Assembly: GCF_016086655.4 (NCBI RefSeq)
Contig: NC_052140.2
Coordinates: 4,092,001 to 4,156,000 of the forward strand
Reading direction: 5' to 3'
Source: Lepeophtheirus salmonis
Taxonomy: Eukaryota > Arthropoda > Copepoda > Siphonostomatoida > Caligidae
Length of the DNA stretch: 64,000 nt
Of the stretch, positions 1 to 10,029 are shown piece by piece (position 1 is the first letter of the stretch; the number at the start of each line of letters is the position of its first letter). The notes beneath the pieces are model-generated. The model was given only the letters and a program-made list of their open reading frames with translations. It was not told the origin of the DNA and did not search any database. Made by a program: the position numbers and the translations under genes.

Positions 1-174
1 ATAATTCAAAAAGGGCGTTACCTATTAAAGCCATAAGAAACATGAATATGCCTAAATTCCGAAAGTAATATAAATGTTTTTCGTTATAATGAGAATCCAA
101 GGTGTCAAATCGGTAAAATACATGGAATTGGAAACAAATAACTGCCATGAGGCCTGCTAGCAGACTCCATGTTC
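1..174 (-). CDS. HRG1-like haem transporter, exon 2 (cut by window edge)
   Basis: Second exon of the same gene. The acceptor is TTTCAG at 180-175 and the exon starts at 174 in the phase left by exon 1, giving Gly38 across the junction. The intron (175-500, 326 bp) is GT-AG. The frame stays open to position 1, so 95 residues are visible over both exons. Residues 39-57 (WSLLAGLMAVICFQFHVFY) make a second hydrophobic helix holding His55; human HRG1 is reported to need a histidine at about residue 56 of its second helix for haem movement. A hydrophilic stretch rich in Asp, His and Tyr (residues 60-75) precedes a third hydrophobic segment starting near residue 78. A possible donor (GGTAACG, near 22-16) could end the exon early, but the frame reads on as GNALFEL. 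The C-terminal part, including any FARKY-type sorting motif of the family, lies outside the window. Confidence 0.6.
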
Positions 175-500
175 CTGAAAGTAATAGAAAGAAATTGAAA
201 CATACATTATAAATATACAATGATTGTTCGTCAAATTATGACCTTATGTCTTTGTTTGTAGCAAGCAACAAACAAAGACAGATTATATAACTATTAGACA
301 TTACATTATAGTGTTATAAATTAGGAACGTTACGTAACATGCAACAAACACATTACAAAATAGCCTGTATAATGAATTAACTATGTGATTCCACTTCATG
401 GATACATAAATACTTTAAAATTAATAGACGGAGTAGTAGTAGTAATGTTAATCCATTAGCTCCTTAAAATGACATTATTATTTACGTCCATCATTACTAC

Positions 501-612
501 CTGCATGAAAGTTGGAGTACACAATATAAAACACAAGACATCCAGCTATTCCTCCAATAAAGCCTATAGTGCTCATAACGAGATGAAACTTTAATTTGAC
601 ACTTTCTGACAT
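501..612 (-). CDS. HRG1-like haem transporter, exon 1
   Basis: First coding exon of a small membrane protein read right to left. The ATG is at 612-610 and the exon ends at 501 in phase 1, followed by a GT donor (GTAGTAATGA, 500 down to 491). It encodes 37 residues, beginning MSESVKLKFH. Residues 12-34 form a hydrophobic segment (STIGFIGGIAG..LVFYIVY) that I read as the first transmembrane helix. From memory, the pattern S-x-I-x(3)-G-x(6)-LV-x(3)-VY matches the first helix of vertebrate HRG1 (SLC48A1), which moves haem out of endolysosomes into the cytosol. The family has four helices and about 145 residues. What I see is the splice-compatible exon and the hydrophobic pattern; the family assignment rests on a remembered comparison. 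Alternative: another small multi-pass membrane protein of unknown function. Nothing lies between the start codon and the presumed promoter to suggest a coding upstream exon. Confidence 0.6.
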
Positions 613-1310
613 GCAACACATATTTTGATTTTTAATCTAGTCTTCCTTCTAATTATCAATAAGTGACACAAACAAACACTGTTACGCGACTGAGTGATTA
701 ATATTAACAACAGGAGTTACTACTGGCGAGCGAGTAAAAACGATGATTCTCGATTGAACAGAAAGGAAGGGAGAACAACCTTGAATGAAAGAGATGGTGT
801 GTTGTAGTAGTACAAGAGTACCTCTACTCCTCCTTCGCAGTTCACATACACTACATAGCACTACTTGTGGCAAACAAATGTGAAATATTACGTACAGTAC
901 ATTTAGATAATCCCCTTATGTTGTAATTTTATAATAAGTGTGAAACGACTTTTAATTGTAAGCATGACCTTTTTATACTTTAACTAATTAAAGGAGCATC
1001 ATGGAATCTAAATGTTCTTGAATATAATTAAAAGAATATATATCATACTAACTCTTGCTAAGGTCTTAACAATGGGGATTGCTTAATTTTTTTGCAGATT
1101 CACGGCGCTAGTATCGCGGTAAACTCACTAGGATTTTTAGAGATATGGCTCAAAATAACATCTGAAAAATTCAATGCTGCTGTGGAGTATTTTGAATGTT
1201 TCGACATAAATTTCTCTTATTATTTAAAAATTGAGATCTTCAGGTTTCGACTGGATAGAGGATTCTCTAGTACATCAAACAGTTCCTCAACAATTATAAA
1301 ATAATAATTT
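613..1310. other. Upstream region of the HRG1-like gene, no clear element
   Basis: Lies directly 5' of the minus-strand start codon at 612, so it should hold the 5' untranslated region and promoter. I cannot place a TATA box or transcription start with any certainty. A 63-codon minus-strand frame at 682-873 has a low-complexity composition and no start-context or domain support; I treat it as untranslated. At 1082-1097 a pyrimidine run ends in TTTTTTTGCAG on the plus strand, an acceptor-like site followed by a more GC-rich stretch, but I could not extend it to a recognisable exon. Confidence 0.3.
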
Positions 1311-1319
1311 CGCAGTTGG

Positions 1320-1440
1320 GAAGAATCGACTAACTATCATCTGATTTTGAGCCTTCTTCTCTCTGTTTCTTTTCCGATGAAAGGTTGCGAGATACAATAA
1401 AGGTTTTGCATGTTCAAGTACGTATGAAAAACTACATCAA
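1320..1440 (+). repeat. Dispersed repeat Rep-J, copy 1
   Basis: Contains CTGTTTCTTTTCCGATGA followed by GGTTGCGAGATACAATAAAG. The same order of words recurs near 46300-46420, 59280-59420 and 61250-61360 (TTCTTTT..., then a GAGATAC or GTGATAC block, then GTAACGACGTA or GTAACTACGTG). No coding capacity or clear ends. Confidence 0.5.
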
Positions 1441-2419
1441 TGGAGTAGGAGTTCTTTAATTAAGCTTAGAAACAGTTTGATAATGTGGGACGTGCTTCCT
1501 TATTGACAAACCCATTCGGTGGACAAGAATATAAAAATATCCGTAAAATTATGAGGAATCTAATTATATTTTGGCATTTGATTAAATTAACTAGGATCTA
1601 AAGATTTTAAATTAACTAGATGATAAATTTTTAATGTATGTCATCTTTTTATAATGTCGTTTAAGTGGGATCTCTAATTTGTAAATAAATTATACATGTG
1701 AAAGACTTGTTTATAAATAAAATATGACAAATTAGAGAATAAAATGTACAACCAAATTTATTTGTTGAGTTCAGGATCTCAAGTCTCACGCATGTCTACT
1801 CAATTTAACGCCACATATTATATTTATCACACGTTTTTATTCATATCAAAATAATAATTTTCTTCGTTGTTGAAACAAAGGAAACAAACAAAATTCAAAC
1901 TAAAAACAGTTTAATACTCGATAATAATACTCATTTATGATCGTAAAAAGGGTTGTGGCTTAGTTTGTTGCCTATATGATTGAGTCAAGTGGATTTCAGT
2001 TGAAACAATGTTATTATAAATCAATATAGTCATAGTTTGTTTGAATGCGTCATAAATACCATGTATTGCGTGAGAGCGTGACATTTGGGTGGAATTGTGT
2101 GAGTCTCATTTTAATTACGCGATAATTTTGCCTTCTGTAATAAATTTTTTGATAATATTGTTTTTTTAAAGACGGGGCCAATCTTTTTTCTGGCTTCTCT
2201 ATAAATTGTGCCAATATTTCGATTCTTTTAATAGAGTTTTATAGAGTAAAATATCCTTATATTTCTAAAATGGTGTTTTTTAAATTGGCCTTCCAATTTT
2301 GATTTAATTTTTTCAACTCTAATAATCTTGCGGGATCAACCTGGCCATCTGGATTTATTATAAGGGCTCGAATACAATCTGTTTTTTATTTAAGTTCTTG
2401 TTTAAAAAAAACCGTGATT

Positions 2420-2441
2420 ACTAGAGTAGAATTACTCTAGT
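2420..2441. repeat. Perfect 8-bp inverted repeat with 6-base loop
   Basis: ACTAGAGT (2420-2427), loop AGAATT, ACTCTAGT (2434-2441), flanked on the left by a run of A and on the right by a run of T. On the plus strand it would fold as a hairpin extended by A-T pairing. Confidence 0.6.
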
Positions 2442-2470
2442 TTTTTTCCAGATTCGTTTTTGATAGTGTT

Positions 2471-2688
2471 GTGTCAGTCCTTATTTATGTGGTCTAGTTC
2501 AGTCTTAGGACCATTCCTATCAGTCCTTTGGATATATCCTTAAGAATATTGGTCATTTCGACTGTCAGTAACAGAACTGTAGAAAAAAAAGTTGAATGCC
2601 CATCAAATACCTTTATCAGTTTTAGGACTGATATGCAGAACTGAAACGGAAAGGATTGGAGTATTTAGTCATAAATAAGGTTGGACAC
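2471..2688. mobile_element. Small non-autonomous DNA transposon (MITE-like), 218 bp
   Basis: The left end GTGTCAGTCCTTATTTATG (2471-2489) is mirrored by CATAAATAAGGTTGGACAC (2670-2688), 16 of 19 positions agreeing after reverse complement. Internal words such as CAGTC..TAGGAC and TCAGTTTTAGGACTGA also mirror each other, so much of the element is self-complementary. No coding sequence. I could not define a target-site duplication, so the superfamily is open (hAT-like or mariner-like). Confidence 0.55.
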
Positions 2689-2903
2689 AAAACTAGTTGT
2701 ATTGATCCTTAAAATATGAAATAAAGTCAGTATTGTCCCACTTTCCATCTCATCTCTATTATCCCTGTTGCCTTTAAAAAAGTCCCAAATTGTAAAGTGT
2801 TCACCATAAGACATCATTGTTAGTAAATTATAGTAAAATATATCAGGTACTGTCAGAAATAATCTAGTAAAACGTTTATCATCTTTAAAGCTCGTGAATA
2901 TTT

Positions 2904-3042
2904 CGTAATTATTCTTAATTTAATCCTAATTAAAGTCTAAATTACGCCTATTAAAACTACAGAAAATTAATAAGCGTAATTATTCTTAATTTAATCCTAA
3001 TTAAAGTCTAAATTACGCTTATTAAAACTACAGAAAATTAAT
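2904..3042. repeat. 71-bp tandem duplication with internal inverted repeat
   Basis: Two nearly identical units with period 71 bp start at 2904 and 2975. Each begins CGTAATTATTCTTAATTTAA and ends CTACAGAAAATTAA. In the second copy the outer words GCGTAATT and AATTACGC are exact reverse complements, so a unit can form a stem. The first copy has one change that breaks the last pairs. No coding potential. Confidence 0.8.
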
Positions 3043-3752
3043 TGTTGATGGCGTCTTTTATCAAAGATTGTTCTACGTGACGGCTTATGCGTACGATTCG
3101 GATAGCGTCTTTAACGTTTAGTACAGGATGGGATCCACAAATTTTGAGACCAAGACATCCCTAATTTTGTATGTTTTCTCTACAATGAAATATTTATATA
3201 CACTCGTATGTGTTTCACTTTATGTGTTGTTAAACCAAATTAACTAAGAGTTTTATTTTTTGGAGAGAGCCGAGGAGAAAATTCTGACAATAATGATTCA
3301 TATAGTAAGTACACCGTTAGGCTATATAGAAATATTTTATCCCTCATTGACTGGGTAAGTTTGGTCATGTGAGAACTCAATAAAATTACTTTTACGTGCA
3401 TTTTAACAGTTAGTGTCAGAAGAATACCGCCGCCAAAAAAAAAGGTATGGAAACAAATGGATTTTTCAAGAATATTTAATTTTACAATGATTAAATAAAG
3501 TTTTCTGTCCAATCAGAAAATAGATTATGGCGGAAAAACGTATTAGTGAGGAATGAGGGCTATGGTTTGTTATTAGGATTGTATGAAATATGCCCTTTTA
3601 GTATGTTTATTTCTGTTTCCAAGGGAAATACACTCAACAAAGAATGAACAGAAGGTTTTTTTTAATATATATATTTAAGATCTAATCAATTGCAAATGAA
3701 GTTGAAGCAATTGTGTGGGAAATATGCCAAATAAATTTTGTGAAATGCTTGC

Positions 3753-3925
3753 ATTGTATTGCATCGACTGCTGGGCAAGACAGGCAGATTTTGACAAAAC
3801 ACGCAATCACTCATAGTCTATGACGTCACTATTCTAGAATTTTCAATTGATTGTATCGTACCGACTACTGGGCAGGAAAAACAGATTTTGACAAAACACA
3901 AAACCACTCAGATACTGTGACGTCA
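3753..3925. repeat. 97-bp tandem duplication carrying TGACGTCA sites
   Basis: Diverged tandem copies, 3753-3828 and 3850-3925, share GACTRCTGGGCA, CAGATTTTGACAAAACAC and CACTCA. Each ends with the palindrome TGACGTCA (3821-3828 and 3918-3925), the consensus for CREB/ATF-type bZIP factors. The duplicated unit is noncoding. Whether the palindromes are bound is unknown. Confidence 0.65.
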
Positions 3926-4629
3926 ATGTTAAAAGGGTGGGGGAAGTCAAACATCAGTCGTACACGCGTTATGGTATAACCCTATATTTCTATTAACCTT
4001 GATAAATACTTATTTTCCGCCACTGAAAATTTGATGAAAAGCCATTTAATCTTGTCATTATTAACGGGTATCATGTATAGACCGTTCTTAAAATTAGATG
4101 GGTGCATAAAATATTTTATCTATGTTTGTCTGTATGAGCCCCGTCAACACAAAAGCAAGCTAGAATTATTTTTCTCAAAATTGATTGCATCTTACATCTT
4201 TGACGAATAATTATTATAAATTGTCTATAAATAAGTTAGTCTTATTATCCTATGGAAGGGCTGCAAATGAAATTTGAAGTAGAAAAAAATGATAGTCGCT
4301 ATATAAGAAAATAATTTTTATTTATTGGAGCAAATAAAATGATGTATCTAATGATAACCTTATTATTACTTGTGGGAAAAAGAAAAATGAGAGCGAATGT
4401 GTGAAAAAGTTGAATTTCTACACTTAGTCCTTCCCTTCTTATGAAAGAGGCCCTGACTGGATCAAGCCTGATTTTTGGTGAAGATCAAACTTTATTATGA
4501 GAGCTATTCAGATAGGAGCTAGACATTATTAGTTAAAATTATACGTCTAGGATTTTCAATTTTCAGACCAAAACCCAATACACTAGCAAAAACATATTTA
4601 TAGTTAGAGTTGTAAAATATTTTAACGAA

Positions 4630-4865
4630 ATGTAACTGTGAGGATTTGTTGGGGGGGGGAGTTATCGGAATAAGTCATCTTTGGACTCAGAGTAGAATTG
4701 AGAATCGACATTGGATTCATTTTTGCTTAAATTCAAGTGAAATACATAGTGGATTTGTATTTATTTTCTTTTTATCCCAGCTGGTCAAAACTAATTTAAT
4801 TAAACGTCATGAAAGCTAAGCTGTGTTCCTCCATCACATTGTTAAAATTATCCGGATTAACCATA
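4630..4865 (+). repeat. Dispersed repeat Rep-B, copy 1
   Basis: Rep-B consensus in this window runs: GAGGATTTGTTGGGG, then GTTATAAGTGTAAGTC, GGACTCAGAGTAGAATTGAG, GATCGACATC, a GGATTTGTATTTATTT block, AATTAAACGTCATGA-AGCTAAGCTG, and a tail like CTTCAAATTGTCAGG-TAACCA. This copy keeps nearly all blocks. About 230-260 bp, noncoding. Other copies: 10.7, 14.3, 22.7, 23.6, 34.7, 38.5, 42.6 and 45.2 kb. Confidence 0.75.
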
Positions 4866-4899
4866 GTACATCGTTACCTGTATTGTATAATGTAAACTT

Positions 4900-5045
4900 T
4901 CCTCCGAAAAGAAACCTAAAAAAGTCCCAATATCAGTTAGTAGTTTAGCAATTGTTTTGACTATCAAATGATTATTTAATAATTGATTACAGCTGCTTTA
5001 AAAAAATATATTTATGCAAGCAATCAACGTTCAGCAAGCTGATTA
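4900..5045 (+). repeat. Dispersed repeat Rep-M, copy 1
   Basis: Begins with AAAAAAGTCCCAATATCAGTT and ends near CAATCAACGTTCAG. The same pair of blocks recurs at 50340-50490, and the central block (CCAACTATGGAATTATT) recurs at about 27755 and 48020. Noncoding. Confidence 0.4.
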
Positions 5046-6100
5046 TAAGAAAAGAAGCATACACATAGACAGCGGACAACAAAGTATACTGTATATTTTT
5101 GTGTTATTGAGAAAAAACATACATAATGAAAAACTGTAAATTATCTCGTTACTTGTACAAGCTGTTTGAGCGTTGTTTTTTTTATTTTTTAAATCAACTC
5201 TCCAGTATGTTATAGTTTTGAAAGAAGGAATATTTATGACGTGTTTCTGTTCTAGAAATGAAAGTCTTCAACATTTCTAATAGCAATAAGGCAGAAATAA
5301 TATAAAAATAGTTTCATTATTTTTTAGTCATTTCACTAATAATATTAATTACATTTCACAAAGGCTGTCAGCGAGCTAAAGATTAATTCTTACATGAAGA
5401 TGTTATAATAACAATGATTTAAGTATACCAGCAGGTCACATTTTGACAATTATATTTATAATCCCGGCGTGTCATTAATTGTTCTTGTATTTTCTTTTCA
5501 TTTTTTTACAGGTAAGAAAACGTTATTATTGTAGTTGGAAATACTAAAACTTTCTTAGACAATATTCACCCAAGTTCCACCTTAAGAAACGGTCTGTTGT
5601 ATTTATATAAACCTAGATTTTTTTTAGAATGGTACTTTATTCATTATAAAACTTTTTCTCATTCAAAAGTGAGAGGAGGAAAGGGCGGGGAGCAATAACA
5701 ATAATGTAAAGTTTATTCCACTTGACTTACCAAACTAATTATTAGAAGAAAAAGCTAGGCTTTCTAAAAACATGCTCAACTTTAAATGCGGTTATGTTTC
5801 TTCCCTTTATACTCCGTTTCTTTTTATAGGGAATCGTATTTTTCAAATGGAAGACACAATCAAAAACAGTAGGGTTGAGAGCTTCTGGAAGTTTGAAAAG
5901 TCTTGAAATATTCTTAAAATAAAAATTTCAAGGGTTTTGTAGCCATTTATTTGTAAATATTTTGACTTGATATTTTTAGAAGTGAGATGCACTGTTTTAG
6001 TCAACTTAAATAACCTTAAGCGGAAAATAGAACCCAAAAGGTTGTCGTTTTAGTCCGCGCCAGTCAAATTAACATCATGAAAATGCTTTCAATCAGCAAA
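5046..6100. other. AT-rich stretch without recognised genes
   Basis: Contains only short chance frames. A TTTTTTTACAG at about 5500-5511 followed by GTAAGAA resembles acceptor and donor motifs back to back with no exon between. Nothing else identified. Confidence 0.3.
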
Positions 6101-6117
6101 CAGACGGTCTAGGGGTT

Positions 6118-6480
6118 CAGGCAATGGATTCCTCTATTGGGATTCCGTTTTTCCTGAATATATCAAGGATTTTAAATCTATTATTTTGCCTGTTAATAAC
6201 AAGATCGACAGTGAAGGTTTTTTCATCATTGAAGAAAATGATCTTGTCTCCATGATGTTTCAGATCATTTGGAATACATTTACAGTGATTATTATTAGTT
6301 TTTTTTTTTTTTTTTTTACTTGACCATGTAAACGTCGTTTCTGAAGCCTTACCAGCAGCAATTTTTATGGCTCTTGAAACTGTAGACTGGACATTTACTT
6401 TTTTTTATCAACTCAGTAATTTTCATACTAGTATTGGCTTCAAAGGCCTCTCAGTTAGCTTCTGGAGTTAGTTTGGTAGA
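6118..6480 (-). pseudogene. Mariner/Tc1-type transposase fragment (decayed)
   Basis: On the minus strand the block at 6226-6203 reads DEKTFTVD and is followed by INRQNNRF. This is the first catalytic-Asp neighbourhood typical of arthropod mariner/maT-like transposases. Further upstream (about 6412-6318) STVSRAIKIAAGK matches the second helix-turn-helix recognition helix of such enzymes. The two parts are split by a 19-base T run (6299-6317 on the plus strand) and by frameshifts. The second and third catalytic motifs are missing. To its right, at 6640-6775, lies a Rep-C end in the correct outward orientation, so this is probably the 5' half of a Rep-C-type parent element. No intact frame, so not active. 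Confidence 0.7.
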
Positions 6481-6639
6481 TCAACTACTTTAAGGATTGT
6501 CTTTAATGTTATCTCCAACTTCAAATTAGTTTCCTAACCCTCTAGACCTTCTGGTTGCTGATTGTTAGCATTTTCATGATGTTGGTGGGACCAATTGATT
6601 CAATCAATTTCTCATCATTATATTGTGGCCTTCAATTTT

Positions 6640-6775
6640 GGATATTTGTCGATAGAAATTGAGAAAAATTCGTCGAATAATACAAATGTAATCCACACTT
6701 AATTTTGAGAAAAATCCTTATAGCTTACTTTTGTGTTGACTGGCCGCATAAATATATGTATATATATATATAGTC
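6640..6775 (-). mobile_element. Rep-C end 1 (terminal repeat of a mariner-like element)
   Basis: Reading outward to the right: TACAAATGTAATCCACACTT, AATTTTGAGAAAAATC, CTTACTTTTGTGTTGAC, TGGCCGC, then a TA microsatellite. As a terminus on the minus strand it starts GGCCAGTCAACACAAAAG. It borders a minus-strand transposase fragment (6118-6480), which supports the DNA-transposon reading. Confidence 0.6.
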
Positions 6776-7199
6776 ACAAAAACATGGGAAACAATAACAA
6801 ATTTCTACTCTCTGCATCAACCCCCCCCTCCCCACTAAAAACAAAAACAATTCAATTTAAATTGTACAAAGGAAGAGAAAATCAATAAAAAATGAGTTCT
6901 CTTTTAAAACATAACCAGAATTTAAATCCTTGGCACGAATCCTTTAAAAAAGAAGAAACCTCCCATATATACATATATTTATCCAAAATCATATAAAATA
7001 ATAAATATTAAACTTTGGCACTTCTCTTTTGACATTTTATTGACAATTGTAGTCAAAATCAGTAAAGTTTTCTGGAATTAATGGTCAAACATAATATAAT
7101 GATCAACTAGATCGATATATGTTGTCTACAAATTTCGATTATATGTTGTAACTGGTATAGTAACAGATTGTACGTCTATTTACGTTTTATTTAATTAAA

Positions 7200-7400
7200 A
7201 AATCAGTCATTGTTATCTAATCTAATTTATATATTAAATGCAGATGTCTGTGTGTGGTATGTGTGTACGTCAAACACGGCCAAACCACACATTTTGCTGA
7301 AATTTTTCATGTAGATTCATAAGGCTTAAGGGAGGGGTCTAGTAACAATTTATTAGATCTTTCATGGCGGCCTGAATATAGTCTTTTTTTTTTAAATTCT
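7200..7400 (+). repeat. Low-copy repeat-like segment with GTCTGTGTGTGG word
   Basis: ATATTAAATGCAGATGTCTG, then GTGTGTACGTCAAACACGGC and CCACACATTTTGCTGAAATT. The order (short AT-rich lead, 'tgtctgtgtgtg', 'aaaccacac', 'tgaaat') is common in arthropod interspersed repeats, but only weakly matched elsewhere here. Confidence 0.3.
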
Positions 7401-7922
7401 AATTAATACAAGAAATATAACTTTGGCCATTGGAACTTTATACCATGCCACAGAATATTAATCATATTAATAATGTAACTATTTTGATGAAAAATCCTAA
7501 TAATTAAATAAGTTCAACTGCCCTCAGTGATATTACTTATTATATAATAGTGCGTTTTCGCTGACGTCATAAATGGCATCATAGACCCTATCTTTCAGAA
7601 TCAACGTTAATATTTTTACTAGACAAAATGGACAAATTTCCAATCAATTTTGATTGAAGTCCATCGAAAGGTTTTTAAGAATAAAAAAGACTTAACACCT
7701 GCATGGATTACTAATTGATGTCTATGATAAACAAAATAAGATAGAAATGTATAGAAAATACATAAAGATGACTAGATTTTCATAATTATTTTTCTAAGAT
7801 TAATTATGATAGAGAAAAGTAGGATAATTAGATAAAGTGCTATATTTTTTACTTCATAATAGTTAAATTTTATCTAAAAATATGGATATAAGATAATATA
7901 ACAATGATGGGTGCTGTCAAAT

Positions 7923-8161
7923 TAACGAGGAAGGGCATTGATGGTCACCTCACCTCTTCTACATTCAATGTTGCCTTTAACTGACACAACCAATTCTTTT
8001 GGCTTCTTAGTCCTTGATCTCGACCTTGTGGAATCTTTTGGGGTGCCTCTCGTGGTCACCTGGTACAAAGTAGAGTGGTTTTATCACTATACATTAGAGA
8101 TCTCTGATGGTGATTTTCCAAGTGGGGAAAGTTCCAGAATCGCAGCTCTGCGTTGCTCCAT
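7923..8161 (-). pseudogene. Mariner/Tc1-type transposase N-terminus (HTH) fragment
   Basis: From an ATG at 8161-8159 the minus strand reads MEQRRAAILEL, then GKSPSEISNV, the first helix-turn-helix of a mariner-family transposase, before a stop. Shifting frame, the sequence continues VTTRGTPKDSTRSRSRTKK and PKELVVSVKGNI, which fits the linker (normally GRPRTKR) and the start of the second helix-turn-helix. At least one frameshift and several substitutions break it. No catalytic residues remain; the body of the element is absent to the left. The overlapping 95-codon plus-strand frame (7938-8225) is antisense noise. The 5' terminal repeat should lie to the right (8225-8500), where I see no clear inverted end. 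Confidence 0.7.
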
Positions 8162-8977
8162 GTTTTGGTTATGCCGCTCTTATTTCTTGGTTGACTTTGC
8201 ATATTTTTTGATGAAAGTTATTTAGCACAATTGTTTACAATAAGTTTATAGGGGTAAACATCGAAATATAACAAACAGGACAAAGGCGTGCCATATAAAA
8301 AAGTGTTGGATTTTAGACGGAGGGGCCTGTATTGGTCAATTATAGTGGAACAATATTAAGCCTGTAAAAATGTGCGTGATTACATAATGTTTTTGATAGT
8401 CCTCAACCTGTAAAATTGACTTGTAAATAAATATAAATAAACAATTGGGTTGATAAGTGTGAAAATCAGAGGGACGTGATTATTTAACAAAAAAAAAAAA
8501 AAGCTTGCTAATGAATCCCTTTGACCCTATTCGATCTACTAAGTAACTTTCTTTCCTTTTCTTTATTTTTAACATAGTTTTTCTTTCCTTCGTTTCCTTT
8601 ATTTTTTAAATTTATGGATAAGATCTTTTTAGGCATTTCTCTGTATGTGTGTGTAGTATGGAAAAAATTAAACGCAAAAGGTAAAAAAATAGAACCAACC
8701 ACAACAAACTGAAAACGTTTCAGAGTAAATAAAAACAACAACAAAAGCTTTAGCCCTCTACTTATGGCCCCAATTTGTGTTTTATTTTTGAGGTCAATAA
8801 GTGATATGCTTTAGGAAAAAGAAGTTATCTCATGATATGCAGGGTACGACCTCTATTTAAAAACCAAAAAGGTTTAAAAAAGGATTTTCTCCTAAGCTAA
8901 TCAACGTATTTTAATAAATACCAATGCCAAAGGAAAGCTGAATAAAAATAGATCAATATAATAGCTATAACGTCAAT
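8162..8977. other. AT-rich stretch without recognised genes
   Basis: Presumed 5' flank of the transposase fragment, then AT-rich sequence with an A13 run near 8490-8503. Nothing else identified. Confidence 0.3.
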
Positions 8978-8995
8978 AATGACATCGACTCAACC

Positions 8996-9275
8996 TCAAA
9001 AACGGAAGTAGGTCTTGACGGCAATATCTTTTTGGCAGATCTCTGAAATCTCCCGGATCCTAGACATAATCTTGGATCTTGTATTGCAGGAGGATCTGTC
9101 AGTATATTGTTCAACTGCATCCCACAAAAAGAAGTCCATGGGGTGTAGGGCCAGTCACTGGAAGCCAAACACTGGGTCCAACAAATTCCAAAAAAAAAAA
9201 AAAAAAAAAAATCTCACAACCAGGTCAACGTTTTCTTTGCAGTCTGGCATAGAGCTCCGAGCTGCATCATGACAG
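8996..9275 (-). pseudogene. Mariner transposase C-terminal fragment, third-Asp motif retained
   Basis: Minus-strand reading ends with a TGA at 8998-8996 and contains HPMDFFLWDAVEQ, then CNTRSKIMSRIREIS and KDIAVKTYFRF. The MDFFLW block is the third catalytic Asp motif of mariner-type DDD transposases (usually SPDLNPMDFFLW). Upstream, near 9265-9215, QLGALCQTAKKTLTWL corresponds to the second catalytic block (normally QQDxAPxHTAKKTQ), but the Asp has been lost. Between them lies a 22-base poly-A on the plus strand (9190-9211) that replaces or expands part of the gene. It is inactive. Confidence 0.7.
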
Positions 9276-9430
9276 CGTAATACGCCATGGATACGACTTT
9301 TACCGTCAATATTTATCTATATATTGTACCGGTGTGACGAAAGTATTATTGCATGATTGAGTAAAAATATAGCTAAATATAATATTTAAACACATCACAA
9401 AATACTGCAAGTTTTGTGTCACCACTCTGT
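9215..9430 (+). mobile_element. 3' end of a second mariner, opposite orientation
   Basis: On the plus strand GCTCCGAGCTGC-ATCATGA at 9252-9272 matches the C-terminal coding of the mariner remnant at 20.5 kb (GCTCCGAGCTGCTATCATGA). It is followed by TAGCTAAATATAATATTTAAA, also seen at 20.7 kb as TAGTTGAATATTGTATTTAAA, then CACAAAATACTGCAAGTTTTGTGTCACC and a TATATATA target. This is a typical mariner 3' untranslated region plus terminal repeat. It abuts the minus-strand fragment to its left, so two different mariners are fused or nested here. Confidence 0.55.
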
Positions 9431-10029
9431 ATATATACTAGCATGTTCCGCCCGTACCCTCTAACAGAGTCCTTGTACTAATCCTTCAATTATCATCTAA
9501 ATTGAAAATCGGTACATGTCAGGTACGTTATCACCGAAGAGCCAGGGCAGCCTGGCCCGCAATAATTTTTTCAAGAGTTGTTGTTTATCAATGTTGATTC
9601 ATCTCTATTGACTACAGTCAGGTCCTTCCTTCCACAGTAACAAAACCTTCATTACTTGCAATCTGAGAACTTACTGTGTATTGTAAATACATGTACTGGT
9701 ACAAAAAGTTATAAATAATATTTTCAATTTGCTGCTGCGGTTGGATTGTTCATATTATTTGGGATCTAGGCAAGATAAATCACTGTCAAAGAGATATTGT
9801 ATTTCCTTGTACCTAACAGAGTCACTCTTTCTTAACTTTTAATCAAATAAATGTAACACATTCATTACTAACGTATATTTATTCCATTTGGTCAGGACAC
9901 ACTTATATCAATTGCTTCCTTTTAGTGCATTACATTGACGAAGGGGAGGATGTTAAATAGAACTGAGACACATACACTTTGCATTCTGCCCCGAATTGAG
10001 TCTGTAGATATAGGGGTGACTAGAGACAA

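Noticed and set aside
682..873. 63-codon minus frame as an upstream exon of the HRG1-like gene
   Set aside because: It ends with a stop before the start codon at 612 and has no donor joining in frame; the ATG at 612 already gives a good N-terminus.
4630..4865. Rep-B as a tRNA-derived SINE
   Set aside because: No convincing A box or B box in any of the nine copies and no uniform 3' tail, so I left it unclassified.
7938..8225. 95-codon plus-strand frame
   Set aside because: Antisense to a transposase helix-turn-helix region on the minus strand.
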